Assembly (NCBI GenBank): GCA_963709765.1
Contig: CAVPXL010000015.1
Location: forward strand, 62,001-126,000
Length of the DNA: 64,000 nucleotides
Reading direction: 5' to 3'
From: Roseitranquillus sp963709765
Lineage (GTDB): Bacteria > Pseudomonadota > Alphaproteobacteria > Rhodobacterales > Rhodobacteraceae
The notes below the pieces were generated by a model, which made no database searches, was not told where the DNA came from, and saw only the letters and a list, made by a program, of their open reading frames with translations. Shown here piece after piece: positions 34,255 through 45,894 of this stretch (position 1 is the first letter of the stretch; each line of letters starts with the position of its first letter). The translations under genes were made by a program, and so were the position numbers.

Positions 34255-36666
34255 ATGAGCGATCAGGCGCGGGTTGTGGTGATCGGCGGCGGCGTCGTGG
34301 GATGCTCGGTGCTCTACCACCTGACCAGGGCGGGGTGGCGCGACGTGATGCTGCTGGAGCGCGACGTGCTCACCTGCGGCTCCACCTGGCATGCGGCGGG
34401 CGGGTTCCATACGCTGAACGGCGACCCCAACGTGGCAAAGCTCCAGCAATACACAGTCGAGCTCTACCGGGAGATCGAGGAAATCTCGGGCCTGTCCTGC
34501 GGCCTGCATCTGACGGGGGGCGTGCAGCTCGCCAAGACGCAGGACCGGATGGACGCGCTGCGCATGGCGCAGGCGCGGGGGCGCTACATGGGAATGGAGC
34601 TGGAGATCGTCTCGCCGGAATGGACCTCCGAGCGGTTCCCGCTGATCGATCCCGCGCAGTTCGTGGGCGGCCTCTGGGATCCGATCGAGGGGCATCTGGA
34701 CCCCGCCGGCACCACGCAGGCCTACGCCAGGGCGGCGCGCAAGGGCGGCGCGACGATCCGCGAGAAGTGCAAGGTCGAGGCGCTGGAGCGGGTGGCGGAC
34801 GGCTGGCGCATCGTCACCGATCAGGGCGAGGTGCTGGCGGAGCATGTGGTCAACGCCGGCGGCCTCTGGGCCCGCGAGGTCGGGCGCATGGTGGGCCTGG
34901 AGCTGCCGGTGCTGGCGATGGAGCACCATTACCTGCTGACCGAGGAAATCCCCGAGGTGGTGGACTACAATCAGCGTACCGGGCAGGAACTGATCCACAT
35001 CATCGACTTCGAGGGCGAAATCTACACACGCCAGGAGGGCAGGGGCATCCTGCTCGGCACCTACGAGCGTGCCGCGACGCCGTGGCAGCCGAAGGAGACG
35101 CCCTGGAGCTTCAGCCACGAATTGCTGCAGCCGGACCTCGACCGGATCTCGCCGAGCCTGGAGACGGCCTGCGTGCATTTTCCGCCTTTCGAGCGGGCGG
35201 GGATCCGGCAGGAGATCAACGGCCCGTTCACCTTCGCGCCCGACGGCAACCCGCTGGTGGGGCCGGTGCGGGGGCTTCCCGGGTTCTGGTGCGCCTGCGG
35301 GGTGATGGCCGGGTTCAGCCAGGGCGGCGGCGTCGGGCTGGCGCTTGCGAACTGGATGGTCGCGGGCGATCCGGGCTTCGACGTCTGGGCGATGGACGTG
35401 GCGCGCTATGGCGACTTCGCGACGCGGACGTGGACCAACGCCAAGGTGCGGGAGAACTATTCCCGCCGGTTCCGCATCCGCTACCCGAACGAGGAGCTTC
35501 CGGCCGGGCGGGGTATCAGGACCACGCCGGTCCACGACCTTCTGGCGGCGTCGGGATGCCAGTTCGGGCAGACCGCCGGACTCGAGGTGCCGCTGTGGTT
35601 CGCGCCCGCGGGCGAGGGCGAGGCGTTCTCGTGGCGGCGCTCGACCGACTTCGCGCATGTGGGCATCGAGGCGCGGGCGGTGCGCGCCGGTGTCGGGGTT
35701 CTCGACATCACCGGGTTCTCCAAGTTCCGGGTGACGGGACCGGGCGCGGCGGGCTGGCTCGACCGGCTGCTGGCGGGGAAGCTGCCGAAGGTCGGGCGCA
35801 TGGCGTTGGCGCCGATGCTCAAGGACGACGGGCGACTGCAGGGCGACCTGACCGTGGCGCGGCTGGACGACGCGGGGTTCCTGCTGTTCGGCTCCGGGGT
35901 CGCCGAGGACTTCTACATGCGCTGGTTCGAGGCGCATCTCGACGCGGGGGTGGAAGTGCGCGCCCCTGGGGCGGCGCTCGCCGGCCTGTCGATAGCGGGG
36001 CCGAAGGCGCGCGAGGTGCTGGCGGCGCTGACCGACGTGGACGTCTCGGCAGAAGGGTTCCGGTTCATGGATATCCGCCGGATGGATGTGGCCCATGCGC
36101 CGTGCGTTGTCGCACGGCTCAGCTTTACCGGCGATCTGGGCTACGAGATCTGGATGGACGCGGCCTGCCAGCGCCATGTCTATCTGGCGCTCAAGGATTC
36201 CGGCGCGGCGCATGGCATCCGCGACTTCGGATTGCGGGCGCTGAACGCTCTTAGGCTGGAAAAGGGCTGGGGCGGATGGGGGCGCGAATACCGCCCCGTT
36301 TATTCCGCGACAGAGGCCGGGCTGGACCGGTTCGTGGCATGGGACAAGGGCGACTTCGTCGGCAGGCAAGCGGCCGATGCGATGCGCGACGACGGGGCGA
36401 TGCGGCTGCGGACTTTCGTTGTGGACGCCGATGACGCCGATGCGATCGGGGACGAGCCGATCTGCCACCACGGCGCCGTGGTCGGCTGGGTGACCTCGGG
36501 CGGGTATGCCCATGCTTCCGACGCATCGGTCGCGCTGGGCTATGTCCCGCGCGAGTCGGGCGAGAGCGATGCTGGTTGGGAGATCGAGATCCTGGGAAAG
36601 CGGCGGTCGGCACGCTTGCAGCGACAGCCGCTTTTCGACGCCAACGGCAGCCGGATGCGCGCCTGA
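34255..36666 (+). CDS. Dimethylglycine/sarcosine dehydrogenase-like FAD protein with GcvT domain
   Basis: This 803-residue protein has an N-terminal DAO-type FAD domain (VVVIGGGVVGCSVLYHL, STWHAAGGFHT with the His that carries covalent flavin in DMGDH) and a C-terminal aminomethyltransferase (GcvT) half with FTGDLGYEIW and LRALNALRLEKGW. It oxidatively demethylates an N-methyl amine and transfers the one-carbon unit to tetrahydrofolate. With the Rieske oxygenase upstream it forms a likely betaine-to-sarcosine route. The start follows a GGGGCGGGA site. Exact substrate is not fixed. Confidence 0.85.
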   Translation: MSDQARVVVIGGGVVGCSVLYHLTRAGWRDVMLLERDVLTCGSTWHAAGGFHTLNGDPNVAKLQQYTVELYREIEEISGLSCGLHLTGGVQLAKTQDRMDALRMAQARGRYMGMELEIVSPEWTSERFPLIDPAQFVGGLWDPIEGHLDPAGTTQAYARAARKGGATIREKCKVEALERVADGWRIVTDQGEVLAEHVVNAGGLWAREVGRMVGLELPVLAMEHHYLLTEEIPEVVDYNQRTGQELIHIIDFEGEIYTRQEGRGILLGTYERAATPWQPKETPWSFSHELLQPDLDRISPSLETACVHFPPFERAGIRQEINGPFTFAPDGNPLVGPVRGLPGFWCACGVMAGFSQGGGVGLALANWMVAGDPGFDVWAMDVARYGDFATRTWTNAKVRENYSRRFRIRYPNEELPAGRGIRTTPVHDLLAASGCQFGQTAGLEVPLWFAPAGEGEAFSWRRSTDFAHVGIEARAVRAGVGVLDITGFSKFRVTGPGAAGWLDRLLAGKLPKVGRMALAPMLKDDGRLQGDLTVARLDDAGFLLFGSGVAEDFYMRWFEAHLDAGVEVRAPGAALAGLSIAGPKAREVLAALTDVDVSAEGFRFMDIRRMDVAHAPCVVARLSFTGDLGYEIWMDAACQRHVYLALKDSGAAHGIRDFGLRALNALRLEKGWGGWGREYRPVYSATEAGLDRFVAWDKGDFVGRQAADAMRDDGAMRLRTFVVDADDADAIGDEPICHHGAVVGWVTSGGYAHASDASVALGYVPRESGESDAGWEIEILGKRRSARLQRQPLFDANGSRMRA

Positions 36667-36981
36667 ACGGGCTCGGCAGGGTAGGTTCATCGACGCCCTG
36701 AACTTTCGGCAGCCCCGCGCGCTTGGTCGCAACGGACAGGCCCGCAGCGGGTGTCGGTGTACGGCTAGAGGATCCCCGTGGGTCAAAGCCGGCGAGGCAT
36801 CAGCCACGTGGGCGGGTCCGGAAGGCGAGCCTCAGGTCTCGTGACGTTGGCTTCCACGTCTCGGCGCATCTTGGCCGCGCCGCTGCGTCGTGCTAGATGT
36901 TCGCAATCTGTTCCGCCGGCTGGGGTGGCATAAACCACGCGGGCCGCTATCTATCGGCGCAATCCTCAGAACGGGGCGGTC
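36667..36981. other. Intergenic region before uvrA
   Basis: These 315 bases hold no gene that I can support. The right part contains the SOS box described separately. The left part shows only short, low-quality frames. Confidence 0.5.
36899..36913 (+). promoter_or_regulatory. Alphaproteobacterial LexA (SOS) box upstream of uvrA
   Basis: GTTCGCAATCTGTTC matches the direct-repeat GTTC-N7-GTTC box that LexA recognises in Rhodobacter and other alphaproteobacteria. It lies 68 bases before the uvrA start, a normal position for SOS control of this gene. Confidence 0.8.
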
Positions 36982-39840
36982 ATGGCCGAGCTGAAGCACA
37001 TCGAGGTTCGCGGCGCGCGCGAACACAACCTCAAGAATATCGACGTGGACATCCCCCGCGATCAGCTTGTGGTGATCACCGGGTTGAGCGGCTCGGGCAA
37101 GTCATCGCTCGCCTTCGACACGATCTATGCCGAGGGGCAGCGGCGCTATGTCGAATCGCTGTCGGCCTATGCGCGGCAGTTCCTCGACATGATGGAGAAG
37201 CCGGACGTCGATCATATCAGCGGTCTGAGCCCGGCGATCAGCATAGAGCAGAAGACGACCTCGAAAAATCCGCGATCGACCGTGGGCACTGTCACCGAGA
37301 TCTACGACTATCTGCGGTTGCTGTTCGCGCGTGTCGGCACGCCCTACAGCCCCGCCACAGGCCTGCCTATCGAGGCGCAGCAGGTGCAGGATATGGTCGA
37401 CCGGGTGATGGAGATGGAGGAGGGGACGCGCGGCTACCTGCTGGCGCCGATCGTGCGCGACCGCAAGGGCGAGTACCGCAAGGAGTTCCTGGAGCTGCGC
37501 AAGCAGGGTTTCCAGCGCGTGAAGGTCAATGGCGAGTTCCACGAGCTGGAGGACCCGCCGAAGCTCGACAAGAAATTCCGCCACGACATCGACGTGGTGG
37601 TGGACCGGATCGTGGTGCGCGAAGGGCTTGAGACCCGGCTCGCCGACAGCTTTAGAACCGCGCTCGATCTCGCGCAGGGTATCGCGATCCTCGAGACCGC
37701 GCCGCGCGACGGCGAGCCCGAGCGCATCACGTTCAGCGAGAACTTCGCCTGTCCGGTCAGCGGCTTCACGATACCGGAGATCGAACCGCGGCTGTTTTCG
37801 TTCAATGCGCCTTTCGGGGCGTGCCCTGTCTGCGACGGGCTCGGAGTCGAGCTGTTCTTCGACGAGCGGCTGGTGGTGCCGGACTGGAACATGAAGATTG
37901 CGGATGGCGCTATCGCGCCGTGGCGCAAGGGCAAGTCGCCTTATTTCCTTCAGACCATCCAGGCCATCGCGCAACATTACGGGTTCGACAAGGACGCCCG
38001 GTGGAAGGACGTGCCCGAGGAAGTGCAGCACGTCTTCCTCCATGGCTCGGACAAGGAGGAGATCCGGTTCCGCTATGACGAGGGCGGGAGGGTGTATACT
38101 GTGTCGCGTCCCTTCGAGGGCGTGATCCCGAATATCGAGCGGCGCTACAAGGAAACCGACAGCGCGTGGATCCGCGAGGAGTTCGAGCGCTACCAGAACA
38201 ACCGTCCCTGCGGCGCCTGCGACGGCTACCGCCTGCGGCCGGAAGCCCTGGCGGTGCGGATCGCCGATCTGCACGTGGGGCAGGTCGTCCAGATGTCGAT
38301 CCGCGAGGCGGCGGATTGGTGCGCGACGGTGCCGGAACGACTGACGAAGCAGAAGAACGAGATTGCGCGGGCAATCCTGAAGGAAATCCGCGAACGGCTC
38401 GGCTTTCTCAACAATGTCGGGCTGGAATACCTGACGCTGTCGCGGGCGGCCGGGACGCTCTCGGGGGGCGAGAGCCAGCGGATCAGGTTGGCGAGCCAGA
38501 TCGGCAGCGGCCTGACCGGTGTTCTCTACGTTCTGGACGAGCCGTCGATCGGACTTCACCAGCGCGACAACGACCGGCTGCTGCTGACGCTCAAGAACCT
38601 GCGCGACCAGGGCAACACGGTCATCGTCGTCGAGCATGACGAAGAGGCGATCCGTGAGGCCGATTACGTCTTCGACATGGGGCCGGGCGCAGGAGTGCAT
38701 GGCGGCGAGATCGTCGCGCACGGCACGCCGGCCGCGATCACCGCGAACGTGAAGTCCATTACCGGCGCCTACCTTTCGGGGCAACGCGAGATTCCGGTCT
38801 CGGCGCAGCGCCGCAAGGGCAACAAGAAGAAGGTCACCGTAGTCGCCGCGAGCGGCAACAACCTGCGGAACGTCACGGTGGATTTCCCGCTGGGCAAGTT
38901 CATCTGCGTGACCGGCGTGTCGGGCGGGGGCAAGTCGACGCTGACCATCGAGACGCTGTTCAAGACCGCCTCGATGCGTCTCAACGGCGCACGCCAGACG
39001 CCGGCGCCGTGCGAGACGATCAAGGGGCTGGAGCATCTCGACAAGGTCATCGACATCGACCAGCGCCCGATCGGGCGCACGCCGCGGTCGAATCCGGCCA
39101 CTTATACCGGCGCTTTCACTCCGATCCGCGACTGGTTCGCCGGTCTGCCCGAGGCGAAGGCGCGCGGCTACAAGCCGGGGCGCTTCAGCTTCAACGTCAA
39201 GGGCGGACGCTGCGAGGCGTGTCAGGGCGACGGCGTCATCAAGATCGAGATGCATTTCCTGCCTGACGTCTACGTCACCTGCGAGACTTGCGGGGGTAAG
39301 CGCTACAACCGTGAAACGCTGGAGATACATTTCAAGGGCAAGAGCATAGCCGATGTTCTTGACATGACGGTTGAGGATGCTCAGGAATTCTTCAAGGCGG
39401 TTCCGTCGATCAGGGACAAGATGGTCGCGCTTTGCCGCGTCGGCCTTGGCTACATCAAGGTTGGTCAGCAGGCGACGACCCTGTCGGGCGGCGAAGCGCA
39501 GCGGGTCAAGTTGTCAAAGGAGCTGGCGAAACGGTCCACCGGGAGGACGCTCTACATCCTCGATGAGCCGACGACCGGCCTGCACTTCGAGGACGTGCGC
39601 AAGCTGCTGGAGGTGCTGCACGAGCTGGTCGAACAGGGGAACAGCGTGGTAGTCATCGAGCACAACCTGGACGTCATCAAGACGGCCGACCACATCATCG
39701 ATATCGGTCCCGAAGGTGGCGACGGTGGCGGCGAGGTGGTCGCGACCGGCACGCCCGAAGAGGTCGCGGCCGAACCGGGCAGCCATACGGGCCGCTACCT
39801 CGCCCCTGTCCTCGCCGCGCAGAAGGTGGCCGCCGAATAG
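36982..39840 (+). CDS. uvrA: Excinuclease ABC subunit UvrA
   Basis: The 952-residue protein is full length. It has two ABC ATPase halves: Walker A GLSGSGKSS near residue 34 and GVSGGGKST in the second half, with signatures SGGESQR and SGGEAQR. Zinc-binding cysteine pairs are seen near CPVCDG and at CEACQG/CETCGG. UvrA detects helix-distorting lesions and loads UvrB in nucleotide excision repair. An SOS box precedes it. It is transcribed alone. Confidence 0.97.
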   Translation: MAELKHIEVRGAREHNLKNIDVDIPRDQLVVITGLSGSGKSSLAFDTIYAEGQRRYVESLSAYARQFLDMMEKPDVDHISGLSPAISIEQKTTSKNPRSTVGTVTEIYDYLRLLFARVGTPYSPATGLPIEAQQVQDMVDRVMEMEEGTRGYLLAPIVRDRKGEYRKEFLELRKQGFQRVKVNGEFHELEDPPKLDKKFRHDIDVVVDRIVVREGLETRLADSFRTALDLAQGIAILETAPRDGEPERITFSENFACPVSGFTIPEIEPRLFSFNAPFGACPVCDGLGVELFFDERLVVPDWNMKIADGAIAPWRKGKSPYFLQTIQAIAQHYGFDKDARWKDVPEEVQHVFLHGSDKEEIRFRYDEGGRVYTVSRPFEGVIPNIERRYKETDSAWIREEFERYQNNRPCGACDGYRLRPEALAVRIADLHVGQVVQMSIREAADWCATVPERLTKQKNEIARAILKEIRERLGFLNNVGLEYLTLSRAAGTLSGGESQRIRLASQIGSGLTGVLYVLDEPSIGLHQRDNDRLLLTLKNLRDQGNTVIVVEHDEEAIREADYVFDMGPGAGVHGGEIVAHGTPAAITANVKSITGAYLSGQREIPVSAQRRKGNKKKVTVVAASGNNLRNVTVDFPLGKFICVTGVSGGGKSTLTIETLFKTASMRLNGARQTPAPCETIKGLEHLDKVIDIDQRPIGRTPRSNPATYTGAFTPIRDWFAGLPEAKARGYKPGRFSFNVKGGRCEACQGDGVIKIEMHFLPDVYVTCETCGGKRYNRETLEIHFKGKSIADVLDMTVEDAQEFFKAVPSIRDKMVALCRVGLGYIKVGQQATTLSGGEAQRVKLSKELAKRSTGRTLYILDEPTTGLHFEDVRKLLEVLHELVEQGNSVVVIEHNLDVIKTADHIIDIGPEGGDGGGEVVATGTPEEVAAEPGSHTGRYLAPVLAAQKVAAE

Positions 39841-39854
39841 CGGCCCTTCCGGGC

Positions 39855-40196
39855 TCAGAAGGCGCGGTTCGTCTCGTGGGTCGCATCCTCGATCACCTCG
39901 AGCGTGTCTGGGCGCACGCGCAGGACCCGGTCCTCGACCCGGTAGTAGCGCCAGAACCCGTTCACGGGTGGCAGGCCGTAATATTCGCTGCCAAGAAGCA
40001 TGAAGTAGCGACCGGGTGGCAACATGTCGCCCGGCCCGTAGGCCGCTGATGCGGTGACGCCGGCGGCGATGCGTTTGGCCATGCCCTCCGCGCCGAACTT
40101 GGTCCCACACCCGGCGCCGGTGTTGGCGGTGGCGCATTGGCTGAACGCAGTCCCTGGCAGGACCAGGGCCGCGACGATGACGGTCGCTTTCAACAT
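39855..40196 (-). CDS. Small secreted hypothetical protein
   Basis: This 113-residue protein has a signal peptide (MLKATVIVAALVLPGTAFS) and a short mature part with C21 and C30 in CATANTGAGCG, followed by PPGRYFMLLGSEYYGLPPVNG and VLRVRPDTLEVIED. Similar small secreted proteins are common in Rhodobacteraceae. Function is unknown. It converges on uvrA and diverges from xdhC. Confidence 0.75.
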   Translation of the reverse strand: MLKATVIVAALVLPGTAFSQCATANTGAGCGTKFGAEGMAKRIAAGVTASAAYGPGDMLPPGRYFMLLGSEYYGLPPVNGFWRYYRVEDRVLRVRPDTLEVIEDATHETNRAF

Positions 40197-40409
40197 GACG
40201 GAAACCTTTCACTCGAACCGCCCCACACGCGGGCGGACGCTTCAGGAACGTTTTATGAACCGGCGGGTTCCCGCCGATGTCCTGCATGCCGTGACGGGAG
40301 CCTGCGCGCCGCGGGATCTGGCGCGCCCTCTGGACGCGGGCGGCGGAGGCGGACATGCTGGGGAAGAAGCGGTGCGCCGCAAGTTCCGAAGGGGAGTTCG
40401 ACAGCGTCC

Positions 40410-41378
40410 ATGACCGCCGAATACGAGGATATCCCGCGCATCGTCCGCGACTGGCATCGCGAGGGACGGGGCGCCGCGTTGGCGACGGTGGTGGAGACGT
40501 GGGGCTCGGCCCCGCGTCCGGTCGGCAGCCAGCTCGCTATTTCGGGGGCGGGCGAGATTCAGGGCTCGGTCTCCGGCGGCTGCGTCGAAGGTGCTGTGGT
40601 TGTCGAGGCGCAGGAGGCGCTGCAGGACGGACAGCCGCGTATCCTCACCTATGGCGTGAGTGACGACGAGGCGTTCGCAGTCGGGCTCGCCTGTGGTGGC
40701 ACGATCCGCGTGATGGTGGAGCCGCTCGACGATGCGCTGGCCGACCTTCTGGACGCGGTGGTCGACGCGCGCGAGGCGCGGCGGCCCGTGGCCTACGTCG
40801 TCAACACCGAGGCGTGGACGCGCCGGGTGGATGACGCAAGGGACTGGCCCGAACGTTTCCGCATGGATCGCTCGGGCTTCGAGGAGGCGGTTTTCGTCGG
40901 CGTGTTCAATCCGCCCCTGCGGATGGTGGTCGTGGGAGCGGTGCATATCGCGCAACCTCTCATGGTGATGGCGCGTCTGGTGGGGCTTGACGCGACGCTG
41001 GTCGATCCGCGCGAGGCCTTTGGATCGCAGTCGCGGTTCCCCGATGAGCGGATCGTGCATGACTGGCCCGACGAGGCGCTCGCGGCGCACGGGCTCGACG
41101 CGCGAACCGCAATCGTGACGCTCACTCACGACCCGAAGCTCGACGATCCGGCGATTGAGGCCGCGCTGCGCTCGGATGCGTTCTACATCGGCTCGCTGGG
41201 GTCGACGCGGACCCATGCCAAGCGCATTGCGCGACTGCAGGAGGCCAATTTCGACGAGGCCCGGATCGGACGGATCCACGCGCCGATCGGGCTCGATATC
41301 GGGGCGCGCTCGCCGGCGGAGATTGCGGTGGCCATCATGGCAGAAGTCATCAAGACGCTGCGTCGGGCGCCATCCTGA
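40410..41378 (+). CDS. xdhC: XdhC/CoxI-family molybdenum cofactor insertion protein
   Basis: The 322-residue protein has an N-terminal XdhC/CoxI domain (ATVVETWGSAPRPVGSQL, SGGCVEGAVV and GLACGGTIRVMVEPL) and a C-terminal Rossmann domain (VVGAVHIAQPL, IGSLGSTRTHAKR). Proteins of this family hold and sulfurate the Mo cofactor before insertion into xanthine- or CO-dehydrogenase type enzymes. Together with the next gene it probably matures the coxSLM product. It follows a GAAGGGG ribosome site. Confidence 0.88.
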   Translation: MTAEYEDIPRIVRDWHREGRGAALATVVETWGSAPRPVGSQLAISGAGEIQGSVSGGCVEGAVVVEAQEALQDGQPRILTYGVSDDEAFAVGLACGGTIRVMVEPLDDALADLLDAVVDAREARRPVAYVVNTEAWTRRVDDARDWPERFRMDRSGFEEAVFVGVFNPPLRMVVVGAVHIAQPLMVMARLVGLDATLVDPREAFGSQSRFPDERIVHDWPDEALAAHGLDARTAIVTLTHDPKLDDPAIEAALRSDAFYIGSLGSTRTHAKRIARLQEANFDEARIGRIHAPIGLDIGARSPAEIAVAIMAEVIKTLRRAPS

Positions 41379-41403
41379 CAAGACTCGGCGTCGGGAGGGC
41401 GGC

Positions 41404-42396
41404 ATGAAGTTCGGTGAAGTCCCGGTGGCCGAGGCCGAGGGCGCGATCCTTGCCCATTCGCTGCGCGTGGGACGGCTTCGCATCAAGAAGGGCACCCGGC
41501 TGGGCGCGGGGGAAATGGCGGCACTGTGTGATGCGGGTATCGCATCGGTCGCCGTCGCGCGTCTCGAAGCCGGGGATCTGGGAGAGGATGCGGCGGCGCA
41601 GGATGTTGCCGAGGCGCTCGTGCCCGACCCGGCACGCAGCGGGTTGCGGTTGAGCCGCGCATCGACGGGCCGTGTGAATATCCATGCGACGGGGCCCGGT
41701 GTGCTGGTCTACGAGACGGGGCGGATCCATGCCGTGAACGCTGTCGATCCGATGATCACGCTCGCGCTGTTGCCGCCGATGGTGTCGGTTGCCGAGAGGA
41801 CGATGGTCGGCACAGTCAAGATCATCGCCTACGGTGTGGCGGAGAAGGCGGTCGCGTCGGCCCGCGCGGCCGCGGAGGGCGCGGTCAGGCTGGCGCCGCC
41901 GGTCCTGCGCCGCGCGGTCCTGATCGAAACCGAGGTGCCGGGGCAGACGTTGTCGGACAAGGGAGAGCGGGCGACGCGGGCGCGGCTCGAGGCGCTTGGC
42001 ATGGAATTGGTCGACGTTCGGCATGTGTCCCACGCGGTCGAGCCTCTGGCAGCGGCGGTTCGCGAGGCCGATGGCGACCTCGTGCTGATCCTGACCGCGT
42101 CGGCCACGTCGGATGCCCGCGACGTCGCACCCGAGGCGATCCGGCAGGCGGGCGGCACGGTGACACGGTTCGGGATGCCCGTGGACCCCGGCAACCTGCT
42201 CGTCCTTGGCGAACAGGCCGGGCGGACGGTGATCGGCCTCCCGGGCTGCGCCCGTTCGCCCGCGCTCAACGGAGCGGACTGGGTGTTGTCGCGCGTGATC
42301 TGCGGCATTGAGGTGAGCGATGCCGATATCGCCGCGATGGGCGTGGGCGGCCTGCTCAAGGAAAGCCCGGCTCGGGGTCGACCGCGCGAACACTGA
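41404..42396 (+). CDS. Molybdopterin-binding (MoeA/MogA-like) protein
   Basis: This 330-residue protein has the MPT-binding MoCF/MogA-like fold. Visible features are FGEVPVAEAEGAILAHS at the start, ILTASATSDARDVAPEAI and FGMPVDPGNLL late, and GLPGCARSPALNGADW near the end. In many relatives a MobA-like nucleotidyltransferase domain or gene follows; it is missing here. It lies 25 bases after xdhC and 525 bases before coxS, and is likely a Mo cofactor maturation factor for the hydroxylase encoded downstream. Confidence 0.82.
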   Translation: MKFGEVPVAEAEGAILAHSLRVGRLRIKKGTRLGAGEMAALCDAGIASVAVARLEAGDLGEDAAAQDVAEALVPDPARSGLRLSRASTGRVNIHATGPGVLVYETGRIHAVNAVDPMITLALLPPMVSVAERTMVGTVKIIAYGVAEKAVASARAAAEGAVRLAPPVLRRAVLIETEVPGQTLSDKGERATRARLEALGMELVDVRHVSHAVEPLAAAVREADGDLVLILTASATSDARDVAPEAIRQAGGTVTRFGMPVDPGNLLVLGEQAGRTVIGLPGCARSPALNGADWVLSRVICGIEVSDADIAAMGVGGLLKESPARGRPREH

Positions 42397-42921
42397 CTTC
42401 CTGCGAGCAAGCAGGCTCGGACGCGCGGTCGGCCAGAAGGGTTCCGCATCCGGCGATGGCTTGCCGGGCGCGGCGGGCGCAGTCGAGGGTGCGACGGTTC
42501 AGGCCTGACAGGATGAGGTCTCGCTTCGGCGCGGCGGTGCTCGAGGCCGCGAGGGCGGCCAGCAGCGGGTTTCGCGAGCTTCCACGGCGGGCTCGGGTCC
42601 CGGCGGATCTGGCAGCGCAGGTCAGCCAGCCTGAGGGCAGAGCATCGGGCCGAGATTCATGGCGGCGCGAGGCACTCCTGCACGATCGGGGATCGGGATG
42701 ACTGCGATCTCATGGTGGAGGGGCGCCCGGAAAAGTCGTGATGGCGCATCGGCTCGATACTTTCTGCCGCTGGGGGGCGAGGCGGGGCGACGGCTCGTTC
42801 GACTTCGTTCCAACGGCCGCCGTCGGGATCGCCGCCGTTTTGCCCTGACGCTGCTGATTGGGGCTAGGCACCCCGAGACACACATGGTTCACTCCGCCGG
42901 ACTGAGGAATGGGAGGTGCGA
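42397..42921. other. Noncoding gap before coxS
   Basis: These 525 bases hold no supportable gene. On the minus strand an open frame around 42375-42640 gives a protein-like stretch, but it has no start or recognisable domain. A MobA-type gene is often found at this position in relatives and none is visible. The coxS promoter should lie here; the ribosome site GGGAGG is at 42911-42916. Confidence 0.5.
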
Positions 42922-43407
42922 ATGGGTCAGGTAACGATGACCGTCAACGGCAAGAAACGGACCGCAGAGGCGGAAGGCCGGACGCTGCTGGTCGAGGTGC
43001 TGCGTGAGAGGCTGGGTCTGACCGGCACTCATGTGGGCTGCGATACGAGCCAGTGCGGTGCCTGCGTCGTGCATGTCGATGGCAAGCTGGTGAAAGCCTG
43101 CACGATCTTCGCCGAGGAATGCGAGGGCGCCGAGGTCACGACCATCGAAGGCATGGCCAACGCGGACGGCTCGCTGAGCACGATCCAGCAGGCGTTCCAG
43201 GATCACCACGGCCTGCAATGCGGCTTCTGCACGCCGGGCATGGTGATGGCGGCGGCATCACTTCTGGCCGAGAACCCGCATCCCAGCGAGGACGAGATCC
43301 GCTACTATCTCGACGGCAACATCTGCCGCTGCACCGGCTACCACAACATCGTGAAGGCGATCCAGGCGGCCGCCGGGACCGGCAGCGAGGCCGTCGCGGC
43401 CGAGTGA
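42922..43407 (+). CDS. coxS: CO dehydrogenase-type small subunit CoxS (2Fe-2S)
   Basis: The 161-residue protein has a plant-type [2Fe-2S] site (C40, C45, C48 and C60) and a second [2Fe-2S] site in CGFCTPGM and CRCTGYHNIV. It passes electrons from the molybdenum site to FAD in the xanthine-oxidase family. The gene order small-large-medium is that of form II cox operons. A GTG six bases earlier lies inside the ribosome site and is not used. Confidence 0.93.
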   Translation: MGQVTMTVNGKKRTAEAEGRTLLVEVLRERLGLTGTHVGCDTSQCGACVVHVDGKLVKACTIFAEECEGAEVTTIEGMANADGSLSTIQQAFQDHHGLQCGFCTPGMVMAAASLLAENPHPSEDEIRYYLDGNICRCTGYHNIVKAIQAAAGTGSEAVAAE

Positions 43408-43461
43408 TCGCATGAGACAAGGCGCCGAACAACGGCGCCGGCAGGTTCAGGGAGGAAAGAC

Positions 43462-45883
<2,422 letters not shown>

Positions 45884-45894
45884 GAGGAAGAAAG

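Noticed and set aside
33670..36807. Very long open frame on the minus strand opposite the DMGDH-type gene
   Set aside because: It is a GC-rich shadow frame: its composition is biased to Arg, Pro, Gly and His, it has no domain, and the plus strand has a clear 803-residue enzyme.
37102..39330. Long minus-strand frame opposite uvrA
   Set aside because: It mirrors codon third positions of uvrA and shows no family motif.
42375..42640. Minus-strand open stretch before coxS
   Set aside because: It reads like protein in part but has no start codon or domain and overlaps the end of the molybdopterin-binding gene.
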